38,918 nucleotides of DNA from Chara braunii (lineage: Eukaryota; Streptophyta; Charophyceae; Charales; Characeae): positions 551,438 through 590,355 of the forward strand of contig BFEA01000256.1 of NCBI GenBank assembly GCA_003427395.1, written 5' to 3'. Position 1 is the first letter of the stretch. Each line of letters begins with the position of its first letter. Position numbers and translations under genes: made by a program. Of this stretch, positions 1-11,190 are shown piece by piece. A model generated the notes under the pieces. That model saw only the letters and a list, made by a program, of their open reading frames with translations. It was not told the DNA's origin and did no database searches.

Positions 1-166
1 AGTAGGGAAACGGACATATCATGCCCGTAAATCTGAATGTATTCACTCCTATTTCGAGAACAGATTCAGAGCTTATGATTGTTAGTAGGGAAACGGGCAT
101 ATCATGCCCGTAAGTCTGAATGTATTCACTCTCATTTTGAGAACANATTCAGAGCTTATGATTGTA
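1..166. repeat. 83-bp tandem duplication
   Basis: Two head-to-tail copies of an 83-bp unit begin with AGTAGGGAAACGG at 1 and 84, and a decayed third start follows at about 167. The copies differ by a few substitutions. Copy 2 holds a perfect stem-loop (ACGGGCAT, ATC, ATGCCCGT, 94-112), while copy 1 has one mismatch in the same stem. The array may continue beyond the window start. Confidence 0.85.
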
Positions 167-2650
167 AGGATGCAGCGGGCATATATCGAACCCAAATATT
201 TGGATGTATACGCCCCCCCTTTTGGGGCAGGCAGATTAACGCATTCTCAATCCCACCACAGAGTGATGCCCGTCAGTTGGCTGGTTCGGCAGGGAGCTAC
301 GGACGCCATGCACACCAGGAAGATACTTACCCGCTATTCTGGGTNATACTCATCAATCACTTTGACTTGGNTTTCCCCTCTCCCGTCTGTTCACACGCTC
401 ACTTGGTTGAAGCACTAGATCACTGGGCGCGCTTCGCGCAACTTTCCCGGTGTCCTCTCCTTGGCTTGGTCGTGGGCCAGGTGCACCTTGCCCGCCTGCC
501 TCTCCTGTAACCACCTCGCGACGAACTCCTCCCGGCTCANTGCAGCTCGAGTCTGAGGTGCGCTGGGTACGCCTGGCATGCCGCTACTCCTCCCTGAAAC
601 GGGTTGGGGTCTGCTGTGTACGCCTTGCTCGCCTCTGGATACTGTNCCNCCCGTTCTCCTTGGCTTTCCCGTGGTCTGTCCTATATCCTGTCTCGGTCCC
701 AGCTCCCACGAGCTCATTCCTGGCCCTCAGCGGTACCTGTTCATTGCTGAGGGTTAGCACTCTTTGTACCCCTTGTACCAGGCCCAACACCCGGGCTATA
801 ACCGAANTGCAGTCGCTGGTNATGGGTTACTGGAAACCCAGGGTCCACAGGTNTACAACAGCGAGGGTACGGACACTGTCCATGGATACCCAGCAATACC
901 TGCGGCAGCACCNGGAACTCATACCTCCGGTCCTAAGGCCTCAACCAAAAATAGCGGAGNGGCACACCGCAGCAACCTGCACCGTTACCGTACCGATGAC
1001 GAACTCGAAATAAACATCGAGGTCTACTATAATTTGCACCGTGTCGAGGATGGTTCAATACTGAACCTGTAGTACCGTTGCTGAAACAATATCTGAAAAT
1101 AATGCAGTGGCGTATACCATACCGTTGCCGAACCAATACGGAGCCTGAAAATGTTGATACCGTGCAATGTCGCGGCCCCTCGGGAGTATCAAACCATTAC
1201 CATGCCAATACCGAACCTGAATAGTCTGCACCATTCTGGCGTCGAGTCNGTCCCGATCCTGAAAACTAATGNCAGTCNGCTGTATCGTGTCAACGCNGGA
1301 CCGTGCNGCCATGTNATAATAGTCCCGNACCTGCCCCAAGCCTGACTGTCNGGCCCGAACCAAACCAGCAACCGCACAAAGTATAGTAAAGCCACACGAT
1401 CCATCTCAAAATAATCCCAGTANCGATACTGCNTTGATCANCAAACGCACACCCACTCGTATCACACAGGTTGCAGCGAGGCTAAGTCAGGTAACTCNCG
1501 CAAACGATCCCGATTACCGGGAATTAGAGAAAATCGTTAGATTTAGAGTAAACAAATAATCCGGGGGTAAATCCGATCGCAAATAATCTGATCAAAATTT
1601 AGTCGATTANTTAATAATCGTTGGTTTTCTTCCTCTTTATCATTTTTAATTATTTTTNTCATTTTTNATTTTAATATTAAAANTAACGAAACCCGAGGCT
1701 TCATTTCCGTGNCAGTTGCGCAGCATAAAAGGGACCACGCCTAGGCCTATTCTCATATCACCGTTCTGCGGCCAGTTGTTTCGGAAACAAGCTCGGAGCG
1801 GCGGAAATAAGATAGACGCCAGCGCGGTAGAAGAGGTAATCTCTCTCGCCAATTCTGAGGGCTAGTCTCACCGATCGACACCTCCAATCTTAGGGGTGCT
1901 CTGGGTCCCCCTAATTTTGTTGTCTGGTCAAACCAGAATACCGTCATTGCACGGACTTGTCCTTGTGCCTAAGTTCCAAGACTGCCACTTTCAGGCAGCG
2001 CACTACTTGTGGCCGCCTGACAACGGGCCCGCTGCTAAGCCAGCGACGCGGGCCTATGAGGGTCGGGTCTCGGTGTAGCTTTTGGTGGTAGCAACAAGTA
2101 TTCAAAAAAGAACTCTGAAGGTCGAGGTGGGAGCGGGTTCTGTGGGAACGACTGCTGCAGCCAACATCGTTGCGGGCCTCTATCTGGCGCCCCTGCTATC
2201 GCATGCGAGTTCACCATCTAGCGGGGCCAAGTGGGCATTATGCTCACACTCAAAAAACTCTCATAGCAGATCGAGGCCGGTGGACAGTACACCAGCCTCG
2301 ACCCCCGCCACCCTCACGCACGTTGACCTTTTCGGTCGGTGCTTCAACGTGGGTGGGATATAAGAATTTTGTCAGTATTCAGAACACGCAAGGACCCGAG
2401 CGGGCCCGCCGAAAAAAAGGCGCGTGCTCAAAGTCCTTGACTGTCGTGACGACCATTTGTGGCCGCCAATCTAGTAGCTGAGCCAGGTCCGTTGGTCTCG
2501 ATGTCGGCCTCGAAACCGATCACCGAGCTAAAGACCTTAGGAAAACAAATAAATAAATAAATCATAAAAAAAATAAGAATAGACGTCGCGCGTCCCGCTG
2601 GCTCGCAACGCCGGGCACACCCAGGCTGCACTTGGTTGTGCCTCGTCATT
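167..2650. other. Repeat-derived non-coding region with scattered ambiguous bases
   Basis: No open frame here looks like a real protein. Single n's are scattered from about 146 to 1707. Between about 980 and 1350 short degenerate phrases recur (for example TACCGTTGC-GAA-CAATA at about 1073 and 1120), suggesting decayed short repeats. The part after 1700 is GC-richer and could be the LTR or leader of an unidentified element, but I found no terminal repeats, primer site or protein domain. The minus-strand frame at 415-717 is unrecognised. Confidence 0.4.
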
Positions 2651-3481
2651 CAATACCCCGCGCGCGCCGCTCACCCAAGCGAGGACCCCAGCTTCCTCTC
2701 GCACGCGCCGTCAGACGGGCGAGGCTGCACTGGCGTAACCTGTCGAAAACACGCCATACAAGGGTATTTGGTACGACATCGTCGTCACAATAAAACGATA
2801 CGAGGGAGGAATAACCAGCTTGTCTTTCAAGTTCTCGTATGTACTGGTTAAGCTCTCGAGGGATTGAATTTCACAAAACCACAACACAACAGTTTGTTTA
2901 CCATCCACATGAATGTTGTCTTATGATAGGCAAGGGGTTTATGCAACATAATTGATACCCTCAGACACTACAACATAATTGGTCACCTTTAATTTGGCAA
3001 CACAACCCCTTAGACCCAATGGACGGAGTCTTGACCACCCTTCATTTGACAAAACACAATAAATGTAGGGAGTCCACTTTAAATCGTCATGCCGGATTCA
3101 ACGATGGACTTTAGCACCCAAAATATAGGGGTTGGCGGTCTTTCCTATCTTCCCTTCATAGTATATTGGTAATTAGTGCACAAGGGTCGCCCATTACAAG
3201 GTCAATGAAGTGTTGAAGGGGTTTCCGAAGCATTGGGGGAATGAGGTTTTAAAAAGGGTGTTAATGGAGTATGAAAAGGGTGTTCGTTGAAGGTCAATCC
3301 CCTAATAATCGTCCATATTTTCATTTTTGTGCAATATAGCAGCTACTTGTCATCCTAACATATTCCCCTATCTCATGCTCAATCACAGTATCTTTCTTCT
3401 TTGGGAAATTAAAATTAATTTCGTTTCGATTTCAATCTTACAATTAACTTTTCCTTCAAGGTACAGGTTGATTATAGAAAA
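2651..3481. other. AT-rich spacer
   Basis: I see no gene, repeat pair or clear regulatory site here. Composition changes from the GC-rich sequence on the left to AT-rich sequence leading into the decayed gene at 3482. Confidence 0.4.
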
Positions 3482-6170
3482 ATGGCATGTAATGATGTCA
3501 AAGTGGATCTGCATCTACCAGCGATGAACAACATACCGCCCATGACTTATTGCGTTGGTTCCAACGCACTGGTCTCAAGGGACTGTCCTCCACATACTTC
3601 GCCCTGTCCTCGGACCTCCTTACGTGCAAGTCAAGACAACTTGAACAGCATCAACAATGCTACAATGACAACAGTTGTCTTGTCGGGCCGTAGGGGGACG
3701 TCAAATAATGCACTTGATGGAATCACTTGTGATAGTGCCTCTCCTGCAACGCGTCGTCTACGACTGACCAACCCTCCTCTTCAAGTAATGGTATATACGA
3801 AGATGGAAGACATGTGCTACCTATTGACGATTTTGAATCTGACATCTCAATATATGAGGGAACCCTTGTAGTTTAGATCCCAAGAGGTTCACTTCAGCTG
3901 CTCATAGATTCCCCTTCTGCCAAGGTCAAACCCTCAGACTGCTCTAGATGTGCTCAGTGTTCCAATGATGATGTCCAATTCTTAGCTTTTGTCATTTGAT
4001 AGTCTTGTCCTCTCTGACCATAACGAAGAGGAACTTGATGGTGTTAACGTAGAGAGGTTGTCCAAAGTGCCTTCGACAATTCCATTTCTTCGGGTGCAAA
4101 CAGTTCGCCGAACAAGATTTATCATCGCCTTGAAATTCCTCCTCTTCATAAGGAGGATAACAATCAGACACTATATCTGACTTTCACGATATGTTTCCCA
4201 AGCATATGCCATCAGAGAAGTGTTCGTGCACATTTCAAAAAAGAAACTCGATATCAAAAGTTACTTTGAGTACCTGCATCAACGATGCTACAATGACAGC
4301 AATTACCTTGTCGGGCTGCAGGAGGACGTCAAATAATGCACTTGATGGAATCACTTGTGATAGTGCCTCTCCTGCAACGCGTCGTCTATGACTGACCAAC
4401 CCTCCTCTTCAAGTAATGGTATACACAAAGGTGGAAGACGTGTGTTACCTATCGACGATTTCGAATCTGACAGCTCAATGTATGAGAGAGCCGTGTAGTT
4501 TCAATCCCAAGAGGTTCACTTAAGTTGCTCAAAGATTCCCCGTCTGCCAAGGTTGAACCCTCAGACTGCTCTAGATGTGCTCAATGTTCCAATGATGATG
4601 TTCAATTCTCAATTTTTGATAGTCTTATCCTCCCTGGTCATAGCGAAGAGGAACTTGATGGTGTCAACGTAGAGAGGTTGTTCAAAGTGTCGTCCTCGAC
4701 AGTTCAATTTATTCGAGTGCAAACAGTTCGCCTACACAAGATTTATCATCACCTTGAAATTCCTCCTCTTCATAAGGAGGATAACCATTCAGACACTATA
4801 TCTGACTTCCACGATATGTTTTCCAAGCGTCTGCCATCAGAAAAGCGTTCGTACACATTTCAACAAAAAAAAACGATATCAAAAGTTATTTTGCGTACCG
4901 TGCATAGGAAACTGACTAGTAAAGCTTTAGCAGCAGTGTGTGGAAATGAGTGTTGTAAACATGAGTGTTGTGCACACATGACCAAGGATGACATCAAAGT
5001 TATACGCACTGCGTACTATACCAAGGATCTCAAGGGTTAAAATGTTTGGTGGGTGAAGACGTTGAAGAGGTTCACGTTTATTGAAAATGACAAGGATATA
5101 GTGCAACCTATTGTTGGGAAACAAAAAATTTGTACAAGTGTTTGGTGCTATTATTATAGGGAAACAGAAGATTTGTATGAGTGTTTGGTGTTATGTTTTG
5201 GGTGTTTAACAGAACACTTTTCTTAAACATCGAAGACACTTCATGAAAAGGTATGTAATGCTAGAGTATGATAGTATTGACTTGTGACGTATGTCGACGG
5301 TGTATGCGGCTATGTATGGGAAACTCAACACATTTGTATGTGAGAATTTCGACAATATTCCAAATGAGCTGAAAAGTAGAAATGGTGAATCGAAAGTGGT
5401 TTTGCAATTGTCAGCGTCTTACAACAAGGTTGGCATTTACAAAATTTGAAAGTCCAATTGCATAGCTCGCATGTCCATGCGGTATCTCTCCATTTGTTCT
5501 ACAATATGTGCAGGACATCATCAAGTCCGTAAAGTATTTGCGTGTCCACGAATTCTTCATTTTCAAGCGTGATATCAGTTAGACTTGCAGCTAAAGGATC
5601 GAGCAGCTTAGTATGAGGTATGAAAGGAGGAATCTAAGAAATATAGGTCAGATAGTTTATGCATCATCATCAATGGCATGGACCAAAACAAGGCTAGTAT
5701 TCCGCACTTCGGAGGAGATAACTGGTCGAAAACTTTCGCCAATGTGGCCATAATAAAAACAAACTTAACAACAATTCTATAACATGGGCGTCATCCTTCC
5801 GTTCACGTTCACACGTGGTTTCCTTGTTATCCACGTGACTCTAATGCAGTTGTGTCCTCCATTATGAAAGTTTTTCGTGATGTTTAAGCATCTAGCATTC
5901 CACTTCCCCCAAAGCTAAGGATCTAGGCAGACAATTGTTGGAGGGAGAACAATAATTGATAAGCGTTAGCATTGGAAGAGATTGAGTTTGGCTTTAACTT
6001 GGTAGGGCATACACACACTGATGTCGATGCCACTTTCTGAATCAATCATTTCTCATGTAAGTTGATAATGCATGATGCATTCACTATGATGGATCTCTTC
6101 AATCTTGTAGCTTCGTCCCAGCAAGAGCAAACTGCTAGTAATTTCACGAAGGAAATTGCAGACAGAAACT
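3482..6170 (+). pseudogene. Decayed gene, probable DUF7869-family (GMDQ / GHTHxD) protein
   Basis: The function of the family is unknown. Coding remnants run left to right: an ATG at 3482 opening a 129-codon frame, a Cys-rich segment with CCKHECCAHMTKDD at about 4950-4990, then TSVWCYYY at about 5140. Next comes one frame at about 5660-6040 carrying GMDQNKASIPHF, YPRDSNAVVSSIMKVF, ADNCWREN and VGHTHTDVDATF. From memory this motif order (GMDQxK..PHF, YPxDSN, DNxxxENKN, VGHTHEDxD) is that of the DUF7869 family, which often sits in transposon-like contexts. The sequence is broken by several stops (before H in the HGRHPS segment, and before ASSIPLP and ADNCW) and by frame changes between 5190 and 5660. 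A 628-bp tandem duplication lies inside it. The chromovirus LTR lies just to its right. I am confident that it is coding-derived and broken; the family name is a recall-based inference. Confidence 0.5.
3649..4908. repeat. 628-bp tandem direct duplication inside the decayed gene
   Basis: Copy 1 is 3649-4276 and copy 2 is 4277 to about 4908; they start with CATCAACAATGC and CATCAACGATGC. The copies align along their full length with scattered substitutions and small indels, so the duplication is old. Only copy 2 keeps a long frame (4525-5040). Both retain coding-like phrases such as a CSRCAQCSNDD segment. Confidence 0.85.
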
Positions 6171-6271
6171 CTACTAAAACTTGGAGGACCCGGGGCTAAG
6201 AAGTTGGGTGCAAAGACACATGAAGGACTGGCAAACTACCACACCGCAGTTCTCGTTCGTGGCAGAATGGT

Positions 6272-6517
6272 TAGATGGAATGGCACAGCGCAGCTCCCAT
6301 GGTAGACTCCAAGGCACGTACTCCAAAGTGTGCGAATGCAGAATGATCCGGAAAACGGACAACAACTCGGATATGCACCAGCGGACTGACTGGACTGGAC
6401 TGGACTGGCTGGTACCGACAGAGGTATTGGCCTGGACAGGATTATCCCGAATACAACACAGGCTTGTGAGAACAGGCCAAAGGGCTGGTCTCACAGGCCA
6501 ACCAGAGGTCCGCTACA
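6272..6517 (-). repeat. Chromovirus 3' LTR, missing its U5 end
   Basis: This segment matches 33611-33850 in the same orientation. It shares the runs TCCAAAGTGTGCGAATGCAG, GGACTGACTGG, a CTGGTACCGACAGAGGTA block and the end GGTCCGCTACA. It differs by scattered substitutions and short indels. The first 72 bp of the other LTR (33539-33610, the U5 side on the minus strand) have no clear match here, so this copy is truncated or rearranged. No convincing polypurine tract is visible beside its U3 end at 6517. Confidence 0.75.
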
Positions 6518-7691
6518 CGATCCTCGGCCTATGGGATCGTCTAGACATAAGCACGCTTCCGCCAAGAAGCAGAACTCTACCAAAGAAACGGAAAACCTAA
6601 GTAGGCTAGGATGAGGAGCAAGTTCCATGCGAGTCCATACGATGCAACCTAGGATAGAAAATGTCACAAAAACAACAGTGTCACAACTAACAGACTAAGT
6701 GAAAGCAGAAGCAACTAACTAGCATACATGTCCAAGGAAAGCAGAAAGTAATGACAGCTAGATCCTAGAATGTTGGAGGCAGTAGCCTCAGTCCGGAAAC
6801 AACTGACTAGTTTATAAGTTCTAAAAACCGCAGAAGCAGAACAACTAAATCCTATAAATGTCAGAGGCAGTAGCCTCAGTCTGAGCGCAACAAAGCAACA
6901 ACAAGACAACCATATGTCACAACAGGAGTGTGTCGCAAACCAAAGGGTGGGATGGTCTCTGAGGGTGGCGAATGCAGCCTAGAGGTCGATAAACTCCTAA
7001 GGGCATCCACACATAAATAACAGGGAGACACATGTCATCAGGCTTAATGAGGGTAGGGAACTACGAGCGAACAGAACCAATGACCCTAACAGATAGACCA
7101 TCAAGGCGGGTAATGCTCGACTAAAGGGGTGATCGCTATGGAGGGTCGACCATGCAAGGGAACAAGGGAGCCTGGTATACTGGGCACACCTAGATGAAGC
7201 ATGTGAGGCTGCCTAACTAGGGCGTGAGGGCCGGCAGAGGATAGAAAAGTGATCGGTAAGGGAATCATGCAAACGACTCTTAAGGTGAGGGAAGTCGGAT
7301 CTAGATCCGTAAGCTGGGAAGCCAGGGCAACGCTACGGTCCCGATGCCTATGCGTATACCGAGGGAGAGCCCAACTCAAAGGAACCCGGCAAAGGCAGAC
7401 CATCATGCAACACAACCAAGGCACTGTACGGGGTAAGGTGGTAAGAGACTGACGACGTCTGAAGTAGGCAGAGCTGATCATGACGAAGTCCATGAAGCTG
7501 CCGATGACGTCCATGATGAGAAGTCCGGAATGTCGTCGAGGAAGAGCCGCAACGTCGACGAGCTGAAGTGGCAAAACTGGAGTGGATGGAGTACTGAGAA
7601 GCCAAAGACGTGGAAAAATAAGCAAGAGTCAATCGTCGTATCGAGCAGGACGACGACGAATGCGTTGTGGATGCTCAAAAGCATCCGGCTG
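6518..7691 (-). other. 3' non-coding region of the chromovirus
   Basis: No protein-like frame is present between the integrase stop and the 3' LTR. An imperfect direct repeat occurs at about 6759-6796 and 6845-6884. Each copy carries the same small stem-loop, GAGGC-AGTA-GCCTC followed by AGTC. Confidence 0.55.
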
Positions 7692-9301
7692 TTACTGAAG
7701 GTCTGCCTCAGATAGGGCAGGCTTGACTTCAGCGGTCTCCTCAGTCGAGGGAGAAGGAGGAGGGTCAGTGGGTTGAGGAGGAGCAGTCAACCCAGCACGA
7801 CGAGCACGGTCATAGGCACGCACCAACATGTGAGCGTGCTGCAAGTGCTCGAGGGGCTCCCAGGTAGCCTCCTCATCAGGGTAATCCTTCCAACGTACGA
7901 GATACTCGACATGGGGAGGGTCGTCATCGGTGACTCGGCGACCAATGATGTTTGAAACGAGGAACTCCTCGTGGCCGTCCACCATGATGGGTGGAGGGCG
8001 CTTGTATGGTCGTCCAACGAAACGCTCAGACGGTCTGCGGTAGGAACGCAGTAACGAGACGTGGTAGACATCGTGCACACGAGTCTGGCGTAGGTAGTCG
8101 GGAAGCTTCACACGGAAGTTGGCCGGGCTAGAAGCCGTATGAAAACCGACGGCCTGGAGAATGCGGCATGGGCCAAAGAAGTGACGCCTAAATTTGTGAA
8201 GCGTGTCCGCTTCGAGTTGTAAGTGGCAGGCAGCGATAAGCACACCATCACCGACTTTGAACGGATGATCCATCCTCGATCGGTTTGCACGTGCTGCCAT
8301 GCGAGTCTGGGAAGCGGTTATGTGCTCATGCGCGGTCTTCATGATCGACGCCATGTGTGCAACCCAATTATCCAGTGCGGGACAACTCGTGTCTAGGTGC
8401 ATCTGTGACGGTTGAAGGAAGTCCGCGGGAACACGAGGGTGATAGCCGAGGTCGCAATGGTAAGGTGACATCCCCGTGGTTGGCGAGACGGCGTGGTTGT
8501 AGGCTATCTCCGCGTGGGCAAGATGGAGATCCCACTGCTGCTCGTCACGAATAATCTTTCGGTGAATATCTCCGAGAGTCCTGTTCGTGATCTCAGTCTG
8601 ACCATCAGTCTGGGGATGGTAAGACGAGGAGAAGCGGAGCTGGGTGTCGTAAACCTCGTGGAGCCGTCGCCATAATCGGTTGGTAAAGTGTGGGTCACAG
8701 TTAGATATGATGCTCAGAGGTAAGCCGTGGTCACGCACAACTCTGTCAAATACGATGTCGGTGACCTCACGTGCACTGATGGATAGCGGCACGGAACAAA
8801 ACGTGCACGTTTCGTGAAGCGATCGACAACGACCAGGATAGCATCATGACCGTCGGGCGTCGGAGGACGAAGAGGACTGATAAAGTCCATCGAGATGGAC
8901 TGCCGACGACACTCAGGAATAGAAAGAGGCTGGAGCAAACCATAAGGCAGGTGGTTTGCTTTGTTCACCTCTTGACAAGTGGGACACGCTGCGACGTAGT
9001 CCTTCACAAAGTCCTTGCGCTTTGGCCAGACATACAGGCGGCTCGCACAAGCCAACGTCTTGTGGAAGCCCATATGACTGACGGCTTCCTGGTCATGGAA
9101 CTCTGCTACTGCCCGGACACGTAGCTGTCCAGTGGAGGGAACGCAAATACGGGGCTCTCTAGTGCCCTGTGAACCATGCCAGTACACAAGACCGTTGTCC
9201 CCGAGGGAGTAGTTCGGGACGATCTTGCCACTCCGAAGGGTCGCATGGATGTCGCGATAGTCGGGGAAGTGGCGGTACTCAGTGCGAAACTCGTCGATCA
9301 C
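7692..9301 (-). pseudogene. Chromovirus integrase with C-terminal chromodomain
   Basis: Integrase inserts retroelement cDNA into chromosomes, and chromodomains of this type can steer insertion to marked chromatin. On the minus strand the HHCC zinc domain comes first (paired His around HDQEAVSHMGFH, then CPTCQ), followed by the catalytic core. The first acidic residue is in SMDF. The second position lies in ISNCDPHF at about 8700, where the usual Asp (SDR-type motif) is Asn. The Glu is in DGQTEI at 8592-8594, exactly 35 residues later. The GPY/F module reads FFGPC, with Cys in place of Tyr/Phe. The chromodomain (about 7960-7790) contains EYLVRWKDY and EEATWEP. A one-base shift near 8790 splits the gene into two frames. 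The stop at 7692 looks natural. The family call is firm, and the copy is inactive. Confidence 0.92.
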
Positions 9302-9941
9302 CGAGTGGTGGACGGTGGTGACCGAGATGGAAGCGACCTGGATCTGCTCCTGATCGTGGCCAGGGCGTCGGGATAAGGCTTCTGCGACCCGATTAGTCTC
9401 ACCCTTGATGTGCTCAGTGGTGAATCTAAACTCGGATAGGTCGTGCCACGAGCGAGCCTATCGAGGAGTGAGCCTCATCTTTGTCAGAAAAGCCTGGACA
9501 ACAGAGTTGTCCGTGCACACCGTGAATGATGCCCCGTGCAGGTAGTGACGCCAGTGTCGAGCGGCATAAACTACTGCGAGAACCTCACGTTCATCAGCTG
9601 TGTAGTTTATCTCGGCGGGCAGAAGCTAACGGAAGTAGAAGGCTATCGGACAATCACCTGAGCGAGACTCGACAGTGTCGTCCTCGGCGATGGTAAGAAA
9701 ATAGTCAATAGAAGGTTCGTCAGTAGTTGGACGAGTAGGCGTCAGGAGGGAAGCAGTGGTAGGGATAGGAGGTGGGATGCAAGGGATGCAAGGATGAAAG
9801 AAATCAGGAGAGGAGGGAAAAATCAGAGAAAGCACTGCTCCTACATTAAAGTTTGATGCATCGGTGGTAAGGACAAAAATGCAATCAAAATCACGTAGGT
9901 GAAGAATCGGTGCACATGTCATCGCCTTCTTGAGGGCGCGG
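9302..9941 (-). pseudogene. Chromovirus RNase H and linker, 3' half of the split pol
   Basis: RNase H removes the RNA strand of the RNA:DNA hybrid during reverse transcription. The minus-strand frame continues the reverse transcriptase encoded at 27503-28725. It starts at the nested insertion and reads RALKKAMTCAPIL, TTDASNFNVGAVL (first catalytic Asp), TADEREVLAVVYAARHWRHYL and TDNSVV. A Pro/Thr-rich stretch of about 50 residues separates the TDAS motif from the rest of the domain, which is longer than I expect for this family. Stops occur at 9626-9628 and 9458-9460 (both TAG), otherwise in frame with the integrase. The TSD copy at 9938-9941 is included. Confidence 0.88.
9938..9941. repeat. 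Target-site duplication GCGG, left copy
   Basis: GCGG directly precedes the left LTR (starting TGTCG at 9942), and GCGG directly follows the right LTR (ending CGACA at 27498). A 4-bp duplication is supported independently because removing the insert and one copy gives a continuous pol reading frame. A 5-bp duplication does not match. Confidence 0.85.
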
Positions 9942-10085
9942 TGTCGGGACAGAAACGCCTGTGAGGGTTTCCGCCCGAGTTTTTCACGGTCAGACACTGT
10001 CCGACTTTTGTCGTTGAGGAATATGATGAGACTGACGTTGCCAAAGTTTATTCAGGCCAGCCTTATAACTGAAAGACTTAAAGCC

Positions 10086-10132
10086 TGACGTTGTCGACGT
10101 AAGACGTCGCTGACGTGTGACGTCTTCGACGT
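10086..10132. promoter_or_regulatory. Cluster of ACGT/TGACGT (bZIP-type) motifs in LTR U3
   Basis: Six ACGT cores start at 10088, 10097, 10104, 10113, 10120 and 10129. Three of them lie in TGACGT, the half-site of CRE/as-1 elements bound by plant bZIP factors. The right LTR has four cores in the matching place (22897-22925), because a 16-bp segment is absent there. A role as a U3 enhancer is inferred from position and motif only. Confidence 0.5.
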
Positions 10133-10487
10133 CCGTTCGAGACAGCGGGGGTTGGAGGTACGCACTGTCGTCCGCAGTTCTCGACGAAGCCGCAGTAGTG
10201 TGCGGGCATGGAAAAACTAAAGTTAGACCTAGTCTACCTAAAATAATGTCGCCGGGTGTAAAGCCGCGACGCAGGGGGAATAGGAAGGAGAGTTTAATTC
10301 TAGGGCCGCGGGGCTTGACGTCGAGCCAGAGGGTTAATAGGCCGATGCCAAGGTCACGCGACCAACTGGGCGTGCAGGGCCGTGAGTTGGCGGGGCCGGC
10401 AGGGCCACAGACAGGCAGGCAGGTCGGGCCTGCAAGGCCGCGGAACGAGGGGACATTGGTTGGGCCAAGCTCTTCTTATAGGAGAGC

Positions 10488-11146
10488 AGCTCCTATCACT
10501 GTCGTGATAGGAGCTAGCCCAGTAGGTTAACATACCGAACTCTCACCCGGCAGATACCGGGAACGAATCTGACATGCTAGGCTACTGGGTAAAGCTCCTT
10601 TTGGAGCAGCCCAAAGCAGTTGGGCGCGGCCGATCTCGGACGCGCGATCCTCAAGATCGGGCGGCTGAGATCTGCCGCGCGCGGATCAAAGTGGCCCCTG
10701 CGTGAGGATGACACGCATAAATCGAAAAATGGTTCATTTTTTTTTTTTTTTTAAAAAAGCAAAAAAAAAAAAAAAAAAAAAAAAATCCTAAGTATGGCGC
10801 CACCTGGCGCACTTCAAAGTGACTGGGGCTCTTAGCCCCAACGCATCAGACAGTCGTCCGTGGAAACGGGCGACCGTTTTTCTCAGAGGTAAGGGTTTTT
10901 CCTTTTTTTTTTTAGAGATTCCGTTTTATATTTTTTTTCCTTAGATTTTCTTCTTAGATTTTGTTTACATTTTATTTTTCTTTTTTCTTTTTGTTGTTCT
11001 GTTGGTGCTCTGAGTGCCCGTTCGTCTTGGACAAACGGGTGTGACTGTGCCAAACTGTTTCGTTGGATTCCCACCAACTCATCAGGAGGCTGGACCTCAA
11101 CAGTCTGGGTGGGGGAATGAATCCACCCTAGAAGGTGGACCTATAC

Positions 11147-11190
<44 letters not shown>

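Noticed and set aside
415-717. A 100-codon minus-strand frame that might be a gag fragment
   Set aside because: It contains ambiguous codons, lacks a motif I can name and has no supporting neighbour.
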